40,577 nucleotides of DNA from a virus. A program made the translations under genes and the position numbers. Location of the stretch: positions 1 through 40,577 of IMG/VR virus record IMGVR_UViG_3300028393_001381. One strand, written 5' to 3'. The notes below the pieces were generated by a model, which worked only from the letters and a program-made list of their open reading frames with translations, was not told where the DNA came from and made no database searches. Shown here one piece after another: positions 16,026 to 24,963 of the stretch; position 1 is the stretch's first letter; every line of letters starts with the position of its first letter.

Positions 16026-16612
16026 AAGTTGTAATCACAGGACATACTTACGGAATAGGCAAGGCTTTATACGACAGTTTCAAATCTGCTGAGTGGGAAG
16101 TTGTTGGGCTTAGTCGTAGTAACGGATATGACATAGATGCAGACTTTGATAAGGTAGTGGAAGCCGCAACAGGTGCTGATTTGTTTATCAACAATGCTTA
16201 CCGTGATCGACAACAAACTCGACTAGTACACGCATTAAAGAACAAAGTTAAAAAGATGGTTGTCATGGGTAGTGTAAGTAGACATTACCCAGAGCTTATA
16301 CATACAGACTATGTACATGACAAACAAGAGCTGGCAGAAGCCTGTAGGCTTATTAGCATAGATCCTAATGGCATTGATATACTACACTTGGATTTAAGTT
16401 TTATAGAACAACCAATATCCAATGACGATCCAACTGCTTTCTCTAGCGACTACGTTATTAAGTTTGACGAGATACTAAATGCTATCGACTTTTGGACAAC
16501 TAATCCTAAAATTAGACAAATAGAGTTTGTATGGAAGCTAACTCCTTTTGTGTTTAATCAACTTAAAGCCGCATTTCCTACATTAGATGATTCTAGAGTA
16601 AAATATGAATAA
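16022..16612 (+). CDS. Short-chain dehydrogenase-like protein (196 aa)
   Basis: GHTYGIGKALYD (7-18) is the nucleotide-binding loop, LFINNAYRD the NNAG-like segment, VVMGSVSRHYPE supplies the Ser, and YVHDK the Tyr-x-x-x-Lys. The order and spacing match the tandem copy upstream, which lacks part of the C-terminal region present here. Two different SDRs in a row may act as a heteromer or on successive intermediates. The start overlaps the upstream stop by 4 nt and the end overlaps a radical SAM gene by 8 nt. Confidence 0.75.
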   Translation: MKVVITGHTYGIGKALYDSFKSAEWEVVGLSRSNGYDIDADFDKVVEAATGADLFINNAYRDRQQTRLVHALKNKVKKMVVMGSVSRHYPELIHTDYVHDKQELAEACRLISIDPNGIDILHLDLSFIEQPISNDDPTAFSSDYVIKFDEILNAIDFWTTNPKIRQIEFVWKLTPFVFNQLKAAFPTLDDSRVKYE

Positions 16613-17540
16613 AATTAAACTAGACACATATTTGTCTGTAGTAGTAAACAACTTGTGTAACATGACATGTAGTCACTGCGGTGGATTAGCATGTTATGAT
16701 TTTACTGGAAACTTTGCATGGAAGGATAATGCCCACCGCTGGGAAAAATGGGCTGAGTACTTAGATACCGACGACATAGCATTTGCCGGCGGAGAAATGT
16801 TCTTGCATCCAGACTTAGGCGAATGGTTCTTAAACATGCGAAGACTCTGGCCTAATGCACATATTGAAATCCCAACAAACGGATCTAAACTAGTTAAACG
16901 TAAAGACTTAGCACATCTTATTATGAGTGACGGCAACGCACACTTGAGAGTGTCTTGTCATTACGAAAGCGAAGATGAATACCAAAAATTAAAGATGGAT
17001 GTATTGGAAGTACTTGAGCCGTGGGCTGGACAGTTACGAGTAGTTGAATACGAATACATACCTAATCAACAAAACAGAAATACATCATATTATCTTGGTG
17101 AAAACAGAATTTTAAGATACGAGCACTTTATACATTTTTACAAACCGTATCATGATCGTGTTGAGGATGGTACTGTACATTTTGTCATGGGCGGAGATCA
17201 GGATAAGAGTTTTGAAGCGTGTGTATGGCATAGTGAGTATAATATACAGCATGGACTAATGTATCACTGCCCTGCTGTAACAAACTATCCTGAAGCAAAA
17301 CAACAAGTAAAGTACGTACCAGAAGCACAAGCAATTTTAGAAAAATACAAAGCGTGTGATCCGTTAGATGGCTACGAAGTTGTAAGAAAATTTGTAGAGG
17401 AAGATTTGAAAAAATCTATTGAAGTATGTAAGCTCTGTGCATTTGATAAACAAACGGACACAAAATTACCTCACATAAAATTTAAACTTGATCCTGAGTT
17501 TAAAAAGAAGTTTAGAAACATTCCTATTAAAGCCATCTAG
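16605..17540 (+). CDS. Radical SAM enzyme (311 aa)
   Basis: Cys18, Cys22 and Cys25 (CNMTCSHC) form the cluster site and AGGEMF (61-66) stands for GGEP. Later cysteines (in EACVWHS, YHCPAV and VCKLCAFD) suggest a C-terminal auxiliary cluster. It is the last gene of a plus-strand block headed by an AspH-like oxygenase and two SDRs. Its end overlaps a convergent minus-strand gene by 14 nt. Within the island it belongs to the group without an N-terminal twitch segment. Confidence 0.85.
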   Translation: MNKIKLDTYLSVVVNNLCNMTCSHCGGLACYDFTGNFAWKDNAHRWEKWAEYLDTDDIAFAGGEMFLHPDLGEWFLNMRRLWPNAHIEIPTNGSKLVKRKDLAHLIMSDGNAHLRVSCHYESEDEYQKLKMDVLEVLEPWAGQLRVVEYEYIPNQQNRNTSYYLGENRILRYEHFIHFYKPYHDRVEDGTVHFVMGGDQDKSFEACVWHSEYNIQHGLMYHCPAVTNYPEAKQQVKYVPEAQAILEKYKACDPLDGYEVVRKFVEEDLKKSIEVCKLCAFDKQTDTKLPHIKFKLDPEFKKKFRNIPIKAI

Positions 17541-18078
17541 GATAGCGTTCTAGGTTAGCAAGAAACTTGTCTGGAAATATACGCCAGACGGTTTGATCTG
17601 TATTGCGATAATGCATATCACAAGTGCGTTCTACAATTCCTAGTTTTGCAAGAGTAGGGAAATAATGATTGTGTACGAGTCGCTGGCTTGCCACTGTGCT
17701 ATTATTGCTTGTAGCATATAATTCTCCTTTAGCCCAATTAATACATGCAGGTAGTAAAAACTGATCTGTTAAGTTTTGATGTTCGGCGATTAGCTTTTTA
17801 GTTGTAATTAATCCGCCGTTAGGTCGTGCAGTTCCAAATGTACAAGTACGTGCTAGAACACGATAAGCATTAGGACCCATTGGTGTGAAAGAATGCGCGG
17901 CGACACTACCGACAGCCTTGTCGTTTTGATATAGTATCCATGCCGCCCATTCTGGCTCATTACGAAAGCAGTCAATCATCACACGCTGGTTAGCATTATT
18001 AGCGAACCCGCGTTGTTCTGCCTCCGCATAGAACTCGGTTAAATCTAAATCTTTTGTCCAGGGCACAATCTTATACAT
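17527..18078 (-). CDS. GNAT-like acyltransferase-like protein
   Basis: The ATG at 18078 overlaps the upstream stop by 8 nt (ATGTATAA) and gives 183 residues; an upstream ATG would overlap by more than 60 nt. The strand pair WAAWILYQNDKAVGSVAAHSF, together with a late segment (YATSNNSTVASQ, then HYFPTLAKLGI), resembles the core and C-terminal helix of GNAT acetyltransferases. The acetyl-CoA pyrophosphate loop is not obvious. Its neighbours are the kinase-like and PRMT-like genes, so a group-transfer role would fit. The assignment is tentative. Confidence 0.45.
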   Translation of the reverse strand: MYKIVPWTKDLDLTEFYAEAEQRGFANNANQRVMIDCFRNEPEWAAWILYQNDKAVGSVAAHSFTPMGPNAYRVLARTCTFGTARPNGGLITTKKLIAEHQNLTDQFLLPACINWAKGELYATSNNSTVASQRLVHNHYFPTLAKLGIVERTCDMHYRNTDQTVWRIFPDKFLANLERYPRWL

Positions 18079-18766
18079 AGAGCTTTTTACATTCGTCCAT
18101 AAAGTCGGCAGGGAAGTTTGTTTTAAAACTTTCAAATGCTAACTGTTGTATTTGTTCATGTGGTGTAAGTGCGTCTACGTCTATACCTAGTGCGGACATT
18201 TTAGGAAACAAGTCTGCTTGCCTGTCTTCGCTAATATGACTCATTACACTACGTAGGCTAATTGGGGCACTTGAGTTGTTATAACAAAAAAAGTAATTGA
18301 TACTTTTAAGTTGTCCATTAACTATAAAATAACTGCTAGGATGTAAACTATATTTGTATATGCCCAGTGCCTTGTGTGCCTTAAATATGTCCAACATCTG
18401 TACCCGCCAGTTGGGTAGTATGTCATCATATGTACAGGTGTTGTCCAATGTTTGTTGCCAAAAGTCTACACCCTGTATTTTAAAGAATAATTTGCGATTG
18501 CTTAAATCTACGTGTGTTATTTCTGGAACTAGCTCAGGATATTGGTTACGCATTTGTGTTATATAATTAACTTCACGTAGCCATTTTTCCTCCATAAGAC
18601 TTGGATCAACTATCTGATTCTGACCCTTGTGATATTCTGTATCGTTTGAGTAGTGCTGGCAAAATACAGTTTTATCTTTGTTAATCAAACTTGTATAGAT
18701 TAAGTTGTTTCGGCATAGCCCTTTGCCCGGAACATTATTGTAATAGTATTCAAAATCAGTGAACAA
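18071..18766 (-). CDS. Kinase-fold-like protein, paralogue of the gene at 6187-6873
   Basis: The likely start is TTG at 18766, which gives an N-terminus aligned with the paralogue and an 11-nt overlap with the upstream gene; the next ATG is about 55 residues inside. Shared features are a charged helix (WLREVNYITQMR), a strand-turn (VDLSNRKLFFK), HPSSYFIVNG and a strand (LKSINYFF) in the place of the kinase catalytic and metal loops. The key HxD/N/DFG residues are not clearly kept, so this may be a pseudokinase or a distinct phosphotransferase. It lies between the PRMT-like and GNAT-like genes. Confidence 0.5.
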   Translation of the reverse strand: MFTDFEYYYNNVPGKGLCRNNLIYTSLINKDKTVFCQHYSNDTEYHKGQNQIVDPSLMEEKWLREVNYITQMRNQYPELVPEITHVDLSNRKLFFKIQGVDFWQQTLDNTCTYDDILPNWRVQMLDIFKAHKALGIYKYSLHPSSYFIVNGQLKSINYFFCYNNSSAPISLRSVMSHISEDRQADLFPKMSALGIDVDALTPHEQIQQLAFESFKTNFPADFMDECKKLYV

Positions 18767-19724
18767 AATTAATCACCTTAATCTTTTCTGTTTCAACTAT
18801 ATTATAGTTGTGTTTGTGTTCCTCTTTAATCAAATATATTTTTTGATCGTTATATGAAAATATAAAATTTCCATCAGTAAAATTTTGTTCTATCCTAAAA
18901 CTGTTGTTTGCATTTATAACTAATGCGTATTGTGCAAAAGGTCCCCAATTATCGCAAACATCTGTATAAAGTTTATGTTCTTTATGCTTAATTCCAGTCC
19001 TAAATATAAACAAGTAATTTAATCCTGCCGATAACTCAATATTCCAATCGATTCCTTGTTGTGTAACAGGTTTGTTTATATCGATATTATATACGTTTAT
19101 AGGCGAAATGTTGGATACTTCACAGGCAGTTAGCACTTGATGTATATCTTTGATGGATATTCCATGAAGACCATCTTCAAGTTGCACTTCCGATTTATTT
19201 AAAATTTTGTTTATTGTTGCACTAAATTTTTCTGTAATTTCTAGACCGGGATTGCAAATTTCTTTATCATCGTTAATTAATCTTTTCGCATAATTATTGC
19301 TGATCGGAACAGCATAAACTTCTAAAAAATAAATGTTTGGTAAAATTTTCGGAAGTGGACCCTTTACAGCCTTGAGCATAGATTCGCCAAAAAGAGTGTG
19401 ATTAATTGTTTCGGTAAAGATATAATCTATATTTTTGTGTCTATGTATATCTTCTGGTCTAAACTGTTGCCCTATAAGTTCGATTTTATTTTCTAAACCT
19501 AAGCTTCGGATGACTTCGAGTCCTAGTTGATAAGTTTCTAAATCTGCTTCGTAAGCAACAATATGATTGGCACCCGATTCGAGAGCAAGGATAGATAGTA
19601 TGCCGGATCCAAACCCTATTTCTAAACAGTTTTTATTCTTTGTATCTTTTAAAATCTTTTTATAAAAACTATTGCGAACAACGTCATTGATCATTGGCAA
19701 TCCGTATTTGAGATGTTTATACAT
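18756..19724 (-). CDS. PRMT-like class I SAM methyltransferase
   Basis: CLEIGFGSGILSILAL (33-48) is methyltransferase motif I, and YEADLE puts Glu59 at the end of strand 2 to hold the SAM ribose. IFTETINHTLFGESML (102-117) resembles the 'double-E' loop of protein arginine methyltransferases, with Glu105 and Glu114. A beta-rich C-terminal half of about 200 residues fits a PRMT beta-barrel. It may methylate a guanidino group; an amidinotransferase that makes guanidino groups is encoded elsewhere in the island, an attractive but unproven link. It is the first gene of its block. Confidence 0.65.
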   Translation of the reverse strand: MYKHLKYGLPMINDVVRNSFYKKILKDTKNKNCLEIGFGSGILSILALESGANHIVAYEADLETYQLGLEVIRSLGLENKIELIGQQFRPEDIHRHKNIDYIFTETINHTLFGESMLKAVKGPLPKILPNIYFLEVYAVPISNNYAKRLINDDKEICNPGLEITEKFSATINKILNKSEVQLEDGLHGISIKDIHQVLTACEVSNISPINVYNIDINKPVTQQGIDWNIELSAGLNYLFIFRTGIKHKEHKLYTDVCDNWGPFAQYALVINANNSFRIEQNFTDGNFIFSYNDQKIYLIKEEHKHNYNIVETEKIKVINFVH

Positions 19725-19748
19725 TTGTCAATTTCTTTTTTATGTAAC

Positions 19749-19765
19749 TACTTATCAGCTAAGTA
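19749..19765. promoter_or_regulatory. Divergent hub inverted repeat TACTTA-N5-TAAGTA
   Basis: TACTTA (19749-19754) and TAAGTA (19760-19765) form a perfect inverted repeat a few bases before the plus-strand start at 19771 and within the 46-nt divergent gap. The sequence CAGCTAAGTA in it recurs at 29886-29895 in another divergent hub, so it is probably a shared control element. Confidence 0.5.
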
Positions 19766-19770
19766 ATTGC

Positions 19771-20586
19771 ATGATACGTGGTATTGGCGGCAAGCCCTAT
19801 ATAAACTTAGACCCATTTTTAGACATCAATGGGTTCAAAAACTTACACCCAGAAATATGTAAGGGCTTTGCTTTGGCAAGAGATTACGCTAAAGAAGGCA
19901 CTTGGATGAAACCTGGCTTTGATTGGAAAGATGCCAGTTACATAGTCAATTGGAAACCAATTTACAAAGCTGTAGAAGAATACTTGGCATTACCAGAAAA
20001 CGATCCTATACGTGTTGTTGGTGACCCTATGTATTTTACAGATCTGAGCAATTTTAAAAATCGTAATTTGTTTACTCGATATTTAAAAATGGCCATGGGT
20101 GCTAGTGACCCTTACATTTACTATTTCCTATGGGAGCAGGGTGACTGGAATGATCGTAGTGCAGAACGTAATCCAACAGAGGAAAGTAAATTCTTTCCAG
20201 GTGTAGTAGCATGGGTTAACAGTTTAGTAGAGCAAAATATCATTAGTCAAATTGGTCGCGTTATATTCTTCCATTGTGATCATAACGGACTAGGCTTTGA
20301 GCACAGAGACTTGGATGCTAACAATGGCGTACTAGAAAAGAATTCATACACCGATCATCACAATGAGTTTATACACATACGTTATAGAACAAAACGTGGA
20401 TTCTATATATGGGATCCAGATACAGAAAACAAACACTACATAAACAGTAATGCAGGATTTTGGAACGATGAAGACTGGCACGGCGGCGACAGTATTGGCG
20501 AACAAGACTATGCGCTACGTGTGGATTGTAAATTCACCGATGAGTTTCGTGCTAAATTAGGTATTGCCCACTTAAAAAGTTATTAA
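19771..20586 (+). CDS. Putative Fe(II)/2OG oxygenase-like protein (271 aa)
   Basis: The ATG at 19771 is chosen because it follows the hub repeat and longer frames would run into the divergent gene. His178-x-Asp180 (FEHRDLD) and distal His237 (DWHGGDS), with Arg250, form a plausible iron and 2-oxoglutarate site. HNEFIHIRYRTKRGFYIWD between them would be the core strands. It is longer than the AspH-like paralogues and may be a separate subfamily. It is followed after 1 nt by an SGNH hydrolase and lies in a block ending with a twitch radical SAM gene. Confidence 0.6.
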   Translation: MIRGIGGKPYINLDPFLDINGFKNLHPEICKGFALARDYAKEGTWMKPGFDWKDASYIVNWKPIYKAVEEYLALPENDPIRVVGDPMYFTDLSNFKNRNLFTRYLKMAMGASDPYIYYFLWEQGDWNDRSAERNPTEESKFFPGVVAWVNSLVEQNIISQIGRVIFFHCDHNGLGFEHRDLDANNGVLEKNSYTDHHNEFIHIRYRTKRGFYIWDPDTENKHYINSNAGFWNDEDWHGGDSIGEQDYALRVDCKFTDEFRAKLGIAHLKSY

Positions 20587-20587
20587 C

Positions 20588-21274
20588 ATGCAAATTGGAT
20601 TTTACGGTGATAGTTTTTGTAAGGATAATTTCCATCCAAAATACGAAACATACATATCATTATTAAAAAAACATTATAATGCTGATATCACACATTTAGG
20701 TTACGGTGGTAGTTCTCATTGGGATTTAATAATTAATCAATTTCAAAAAGACGAACATGCTCTTCCAGATGTATGTATATTTGTATGGACTAGTCATGAT
20801 AGATTTTATAACAAAGTTGTAAGAGGCATTCGATCTTCTGAGTCACTTAATTATTCAAAAACTCGATTTAAAATACTTCCTACGTACTCTTACGGATTAC
20901 ATAGAGACATATGGAAAGCCGCAGAACAGTATTATAAACACTTATACGATGAAAACAAAGTCAGGCTTGAATATAAGTCATCATTACATTATTTTGATAA
21001 TGTAATTTTAGAAGCACATAAACATACAAAATTTATACACTTATGGAGTTTTGGTGATTGGATAAAAGCATATAATAAAGCAAATGATAGATGGGCACCT
21101 AATAATCTTACATATATGCATACTTGGAAAAACGGAGTTGAAATACGTCCTAGCCTTATGTCAATTGCTACTCGAGTAGAGATAGACTATGATGCACCAA
21201 ATCATATACCTGGCAAAGAAAATAATATTTTTATATTTGAAAAAATTAAGGAAGCTATAGAGGGCTATAAATGA
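20588..21274 (+). CDS. SGNH/GDSL-like hydrolase
   Basis: FYGDSFC (5-11) gives the nucleophile Ser9, GYGGSSHWD the block II glycine, and DAPNHIPG near the C-terminus the Asp/His pair. This is a second SGNH protein, only distantly like the one at 13560. In both cases the gene is followed by a twitch radical SAM gene within the same block, with an oxygenase close by here. A deacylase or acyltransferase acting on the island product is plausible. It overlaps the next gene by 4 nt. Confidence 0.75.
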   Translation: MQIGFYGDSFCKDNFHPKYETYISLLKKHYNADITHLGYGGSSHWDLIINQFQKDEHALPDVCIFVWTSHDRFYNKVVRGIRSSESLNYSKTRFKILPTYSYGLHRDIWKAAEQYYKHLYDENKVRLEYKSSLHYFDNVILEAHKHTKFIHLWSFGDWIKAYNKANDRWAPNNLTYMHTWKNGVEIRPSLMSIATRVEIDYDAPNHIPGKENNIFIFEKIKEAIEGYK

Positions 21275-21765
21275 AATACCTAAATAATTATGTATCATGG
21301 ATTAATCCTTTATGGGAACATAAGATACTAACTTTATCAGGACAAGCTCGACCGCGAGACTGGCCGCCTGCTACTGCTACAGAGTCAGCTGAGTATAGTA
21401 GATACGAAATAGCTGGCTATGATTTAAACGCTGTAAATTGGTGGGTATACGAAGAAAAAGATTTAAACTTATCCATTACTCCTATATGGACTACAGGCAA
21501 GGTGCATTGGTGGTTTACTAAACTTACGCCAGGCCAGTTTATGCCAATGCATACAGATCCTCACGCACACGACAAGCCGTGTAAGCGATATTGGATGCCA
21601 TTACAAGACTATGTTGCTGGCCATGTTTTTATCTATAAAGACGAAATGATTACAAATTATAAAGCAGGTGATCTGTATCAGTTTGATAATGAAACAGATA
21701 TTCACGGTGCGGCCAACATCGGGCATACTCCACGTATTATGTTGTTAGTAACAGAATATGAATAA
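21271..21765 (+). CDS. Putative 2OG-Fe(II) oxygenase (AspH-like), 164 aa
   Basis: His94-x-Asp96 (MPMHTDPHAH), distal His145 (DIHGAANIGH) and Arg155 (TPRIMLLV) make up the iron and 2-oxoglutarate site. GDLYQFDN before the distal His is the usual strand of the AspH/cupin core. It is compact, with no extra domain. Its start and end overlap the flanking genes by 4 and 8 nt, so it is made together with the SGNH hydrolase and the radical SAM enzyme. Confidence 0.75.
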   Translation: MKYLNNYVSWINPLWEHKILTLSGQARPRDWPPATATESAEYSRYEIAGYDLNAVNWWVYEEKDLNLSITPIWTTGKVHWWFTKLTPGQFMPMHTDPHAHDKPCKRYWMPLQDYVAGHVFIYKDEMITNYKAGDLYQFDNETDIHGAANIGHTPRIMLLVTEYE

Positions 21766-22900
21766 AACATATTGTCCTTATCCCTTTATATCTGCTAGTT
21801 TGCAAGCAGACAATACAGTACTGCCTTGCGGACAATTTATGAAAAGTATACACTTTCAGAAAGTTATTCCTGTACACGAAGTACGTAACAGCGACTTTAT
21901 GATAGAAATGCGTCGTAAGATGTTAGCAGATGAACATGTTGATGGGTGTCAATGCCCGGCTGAAGAAGCAGTTGGGATTCGCAGTATGCGACAAAATGCT
22001 ATAAGTAGATATGGTTTTACTACCGAAACTAAATTACGCAAACTTGAATTAGTTTTTGATAATGTGTGTAACATTAAATGTCGTAGTTGCGGCACTCCTA
22101 ATAGTCATTTATGGCATGATGATGAACAAGCTATATATGGCATTACATTCATTGATAAAAAATACACAAAGAACACAATTTATGCAGACGTCGATTTTAC
22201 AGATTTAGAGTGCATTGAAGTATTAGGTGGAGAACCAATGCTTAGTCCGGGTACTGCTGAATTCTTTAAAAAAGTATCTGAATTAGATATATTGAAAAAT
22301 TTAACTGTACAAATTAGCACTAACGGCATGATATTGCCGCCAGATGTAATTACACAAGCACTACTAGATTGTAAATCGTTAGAACTTGCTATTAGTATAG
22401 ACGGATACGGATCATACAATGATTACATTAGAAGCGGTAGTAACTTTGACCAAATTGTTAACAATTTAGATTTTTACAAACAGTTAATAGAAAAACGTAA
22501 AGGTGCAACAAAAATAGCTGTCCACACAACAGTTAGTATATACAATGTTAATCAGTTAGATATATTAGATAATTTTATTAAAGAAAATTATTCTTGTTTT
22601 TACTTAACTAAACAAGTGTTACAGTTTCCAATTTTTATGTCTATTAAGAATACAAGTAAAGAGTATAAGGATCTTGTCCGCCCGTTTTTAAAATACCCAA
22701 ACATCATAGAATATTTAGATTCTGCAGGTGATGATTATTTTGCCCACTTTATAAATTTCTCAAATAAGCTAGATACATTGCGTGATGAAGCAATGAAAGA
22801 TAGTAACATGTTACTTGCAAAATACATTGATAGTTATCCACATAAGATCGATGATAGCAGTGAGTTTTTAACTAGCTCAATTCTTGCAATTAAGAATTAA
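21758..22900 (+). CDS. Twitch-domain radical SAM enzyme (380 aa)
   Basis: The N-terminal cysteines (Cys6, Cys24, Cys64, Cys66) form the twitch-like segment beginning YCPYPF. The radical SAM site is Cys104, Cys108 and Cys111 (CNIKCRSC) with LGGEP (156-160) and the strand LAISIDGYG. It lies at the end of a four-gene plus-strand block and overlaps the convergent gene on the other strand by 11 nt. It resembles the fused protein at 26500 in the stretch SIDGYG to VRSGS/IRSGS, so these two may be the closest relatives. Confidence 0.85.
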   Translation: MNKTYCPYPFISASLQADNTVLPCGQFMKSIHFQKVIPVHEVRNSDFMIEMRRKMLADEHVDGCQCPAEEAVGIRSMRQNAISRYGFTTETKLRKLELVFDNVCNIKCRSCGTPNSHLWHDDEQAIYGITFIDKKYTKNTIYADVDFTDLECIEVLGGEPMLSPGTAEFFKKVSELDILKNLTVQISTNGMILPPDVITQALLDCKSLELAISIDGYGSYNDYIRSGSNFDQIVNNLDFYKQLIEKRKGATKIAVHTTVSIYNVNQLDILDNFIKENYSCFYLTKQVLQFPIFMSIKNTSKEYKDLVRPFLKYPNIIEYLDSAGDDYFAHFINFSNKLDTLRDEAMKDSNMLLAKYIDSYPHKIDDSSEFLTSSILAIKN

Positions 22901-24038
22901 TGTGCCAACTAGGCACAGTATCAAATATACTAGCTTCAAGATTAAAGTACACCTCTGCGGTCGGGCATACATCTTCAATAGCTCTAAGCAGTTCAGCTTC
23001 TTTGAACTTACGATACTCCATACTGTAAAAGAACGTTGTACCCTCATAGTTGAATATATTTGACAAGTGTACAAGTGTATTAGGAATGTTAGGCAGTATG
23101 TGTTCTGCTAAATTATCATTAGCTAACAAATCACACAAGACAAATTTATAATGTACATTCATAATAGCAGGTGCGTGTTCTTTCCAGTAATCTAACGATG
23201 CTTGATTATAGTCGTACATAACTACAGTAGCCTCGAGATTTAAGTAACTACTAAACCATACACCACTAGCAGGCGTTACTATTTGATCATACAGTTTGAT
23301 TGGCAAATGTGTAATTTCTGTATTGCCAGTATGTACAAATTCTTTTTGACAATAATTTAATCTGTGATATGCCCAACTAAGTTGTTGATAAAAGTCTGTT
23401 GGACTTTCGGGATAAAAGTGTCTTTTGTTATCACGGATACCTGAGTTGAATACTAACACTTCTTCGTCTGCATCAAAGGCTGTACTTAGAATGTTCCACC
23501 CGTGACATTTATGATTGTATTCTTTAACATCATCACCTCCGCTTACTACAACAGGTGTATAGTCATCGTGATAATTCTGTGTACTTCGCCAAGGAGCTTT
23601 TTGTTGATGGCAAACACCTAATTCTTGTTGTCCGATCACAGGGCACCCAAACTCTTTATATTTTTCTAAATTAATAATATAGCACTGATGATGTAATTCA
23701 TAGTAAGCATCTTTTCTGTCTAGTATATGTCCTGCAATAAAAAAATCTTGTTTTATTAAGTTAAGTACTGCATCAAAAAATGCAGTGCCGTTAATAAATT
23801 CCGTACCTGTACTAAAAACTACAGCCCATTTGTGGCCTTTATCACTTGCGTGTTTTAATAATATATCTTCATCTATCCATTGATAAACAGTCCAGCCTTT
23901 ATTATAAATGTTTACTAAAGTGCCGTCAGCCTGATTTTTCATAAACTCGCGTATATTGCTCTGATATGTACGTGTATTGTCTACTAAACAAAACGCAATA
24001 TCAGTTTTCCACCCGGGATTAAATTCTAACACGTTCAT
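22890..24038 (-). CDS. Unknown two-part protein, possible glycosyltransferase/methyltransferase-like
   Basis: I do not recognise this 382-residue protein with certainty. The N-terminal half has strands such as WAVVFSTGTEF and a segment FFIAGHILDRKDAYYELHHQ that look like a GT-A-type glycosyltransferase or related fold. The C-terminal half has a methyltransferase-like order (ATVVMYDYNQASLDYW, then FVLCDLLAND and LVHLSNIFNYEG). It is the last gene of the long minus-strand block starting at 29861 and overlaps the upstream radical SAM gene by 20 nt. Fold prediction would be needed to decide. Confidence 0.5.
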   Translation of the reverse strand: MNVLEFNPGWKTDIAFCLVDNTRTYQSNIREFMKNQADGTLVNIYNKGWTVYQWIDEDILLKHASDKGHKWAVVFSTGTEFINGTAFFDAVLNLIKQDFFIAGHILDRKDAYYELHHQCYIINLEKYKEFGCPVIGQQELGVCHQQKAPWRSTQNYHDDYTPVVVSGGDDVKEYNHKCHGWNILSTAFDADEEVLVFNSGIRDNKRHFYPESPTDFYQQLSWAYHRLNYCQKEFVHTGNTEITHLPIKLYDQIVTPASGVWFSSYLNLEATVVMYDYNQASLDYWKEHAPAIMNVHYKFVLCDLLANDNLAEHILPNIPNTLVHLSNIFNYEGTTFFYSMEYRKFKEAELLRAIEDVCPTAEVYFNLEASIFDTVPSWHINS

Positions 24039-24963
24039 GAAAGTTAATTACCTTTTCTTCTGTTTTGATGAATATGTGTTGGTTTGTGTTTGGACACATA
24101 TCACATTCTGGTTTAGCACTTAGCTTAGTATCAGAAAAATCTTTAATTTCTTCCTGGGTCGCTGTAACTAAGTCTAATGGTTCGTATGCTAGGTATTTTT
24201 GCCAATCTGGGTCTTCTATGGCATTGTAAAATTTTAAAAACTTTTCTAATGTGCCAAGAGCCGCACATTTATATAATTTTTTATCAAACATAAACGAACA
24301 CATTGGGCTACAGCATCCTTCTCGATAACTTCCTTCCGGATCATTAGTTGTAAATGGCTTAGGTATATTGTTATTCAAATAGTAATTACTATGGAATTCT
24401 TCTTGATTACGTATCCATAAATGCATTATTCCATTTGTAAAGACATGCTCTTTTCCTGTAAAGTTTGCCTTGCCTGCGACATCTATACCGGATAATGTTT
24501 TATTAAATTCTACAGGATCTATACTTTTTAATTCAAGTTCTTTCGCAAAGTCTAATGCAGATTCTATTATTCGTTGTGATAGTTTTTTATCTTTAAAACC
24601 GGCAAAGTGATTGCAAACAAATAATGATACATTGTAGTTTAGTAACAAGTCTGTTAGTTCAATTTTATTCTTGTGTAACAATGTTCCATTAGTAGGAATA
24701 ATGATATATGCGTTAGTATCTGTAGCTCTGATGTATGTTACAATTTCTTTTATTTGTGACAGATACATCAATGGTTCGCCGCCTAGCATTGAGTACATTT
24801 CAATTTTAAAATGTTTTTGTGCTAGTCTTATACCTTCGATGATATCTTCAGTAGACTGGTCGTACTCCCCTGAACGTATAACATCACTCCTGGTATCACA
24901 CTGGAAACAAGCCAAATTGCACTTGCCGCCTATGAATACATCTAATATTTTTAAACTATTCAT
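24019..24963 (-). CDS. Radical SAM enzyme with SPASM-like C-terminus (314 aa)
   Basis: Cys15, Cys19 and Cys22 (CNLACFQC) bind the catalytic cluster and LGGEPL (60-65) follows. The C-terminal part contains CCSPMCSFMF, YKCAALGT and CDMCPN, a seven-cysteine SPASM-like set for one or two auxiliary clusters. It overlaps the AspH-like gene upstream by 4 nt and the unknown gene downstream by 20 nt. It belongs to the block with the amidinotransferase, the fused radical SAM-oxygenase, a glycosyltransferase and an aminotransferase. Confidence 0.85.
   Translation of the reverse strand: MNSLKILDVFIGGKCNLACFQCDTRSDVIRSGEYDQSTEDIIEGIRLAQKHFKIEMYSMLGGEPLMYLSQIKEIVTYIRATDTNAYIIIPTNGTLLHKNKIELTDLLLNYNVSLFVCNHFAGFKDKKLSQRIIESALDFAKELELKSIDPVEFNKTLSGIDVAGKANFTGKEHVFTNGIMHLWIRNQEEFHSNYYLNNNIPKPFTTNDPEGSYREGCCSPMCSFMFDKKLYKCAALGTLEKFLKFYNAIEDPDWQKYLAYEPLDLVTATQEEIKDFSDTKLSAKPECDMCPNTNQHIFIKTEEKVINFHERVRI

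Noticed and set aside
19715-19735. TTGACA just before the start of the PRMT-like gene as a -35 box
   Set aside because: The matching -10 would lie inside the coding sequence and no TATAAT-like hexamer is at 17 bp; taken as chance.
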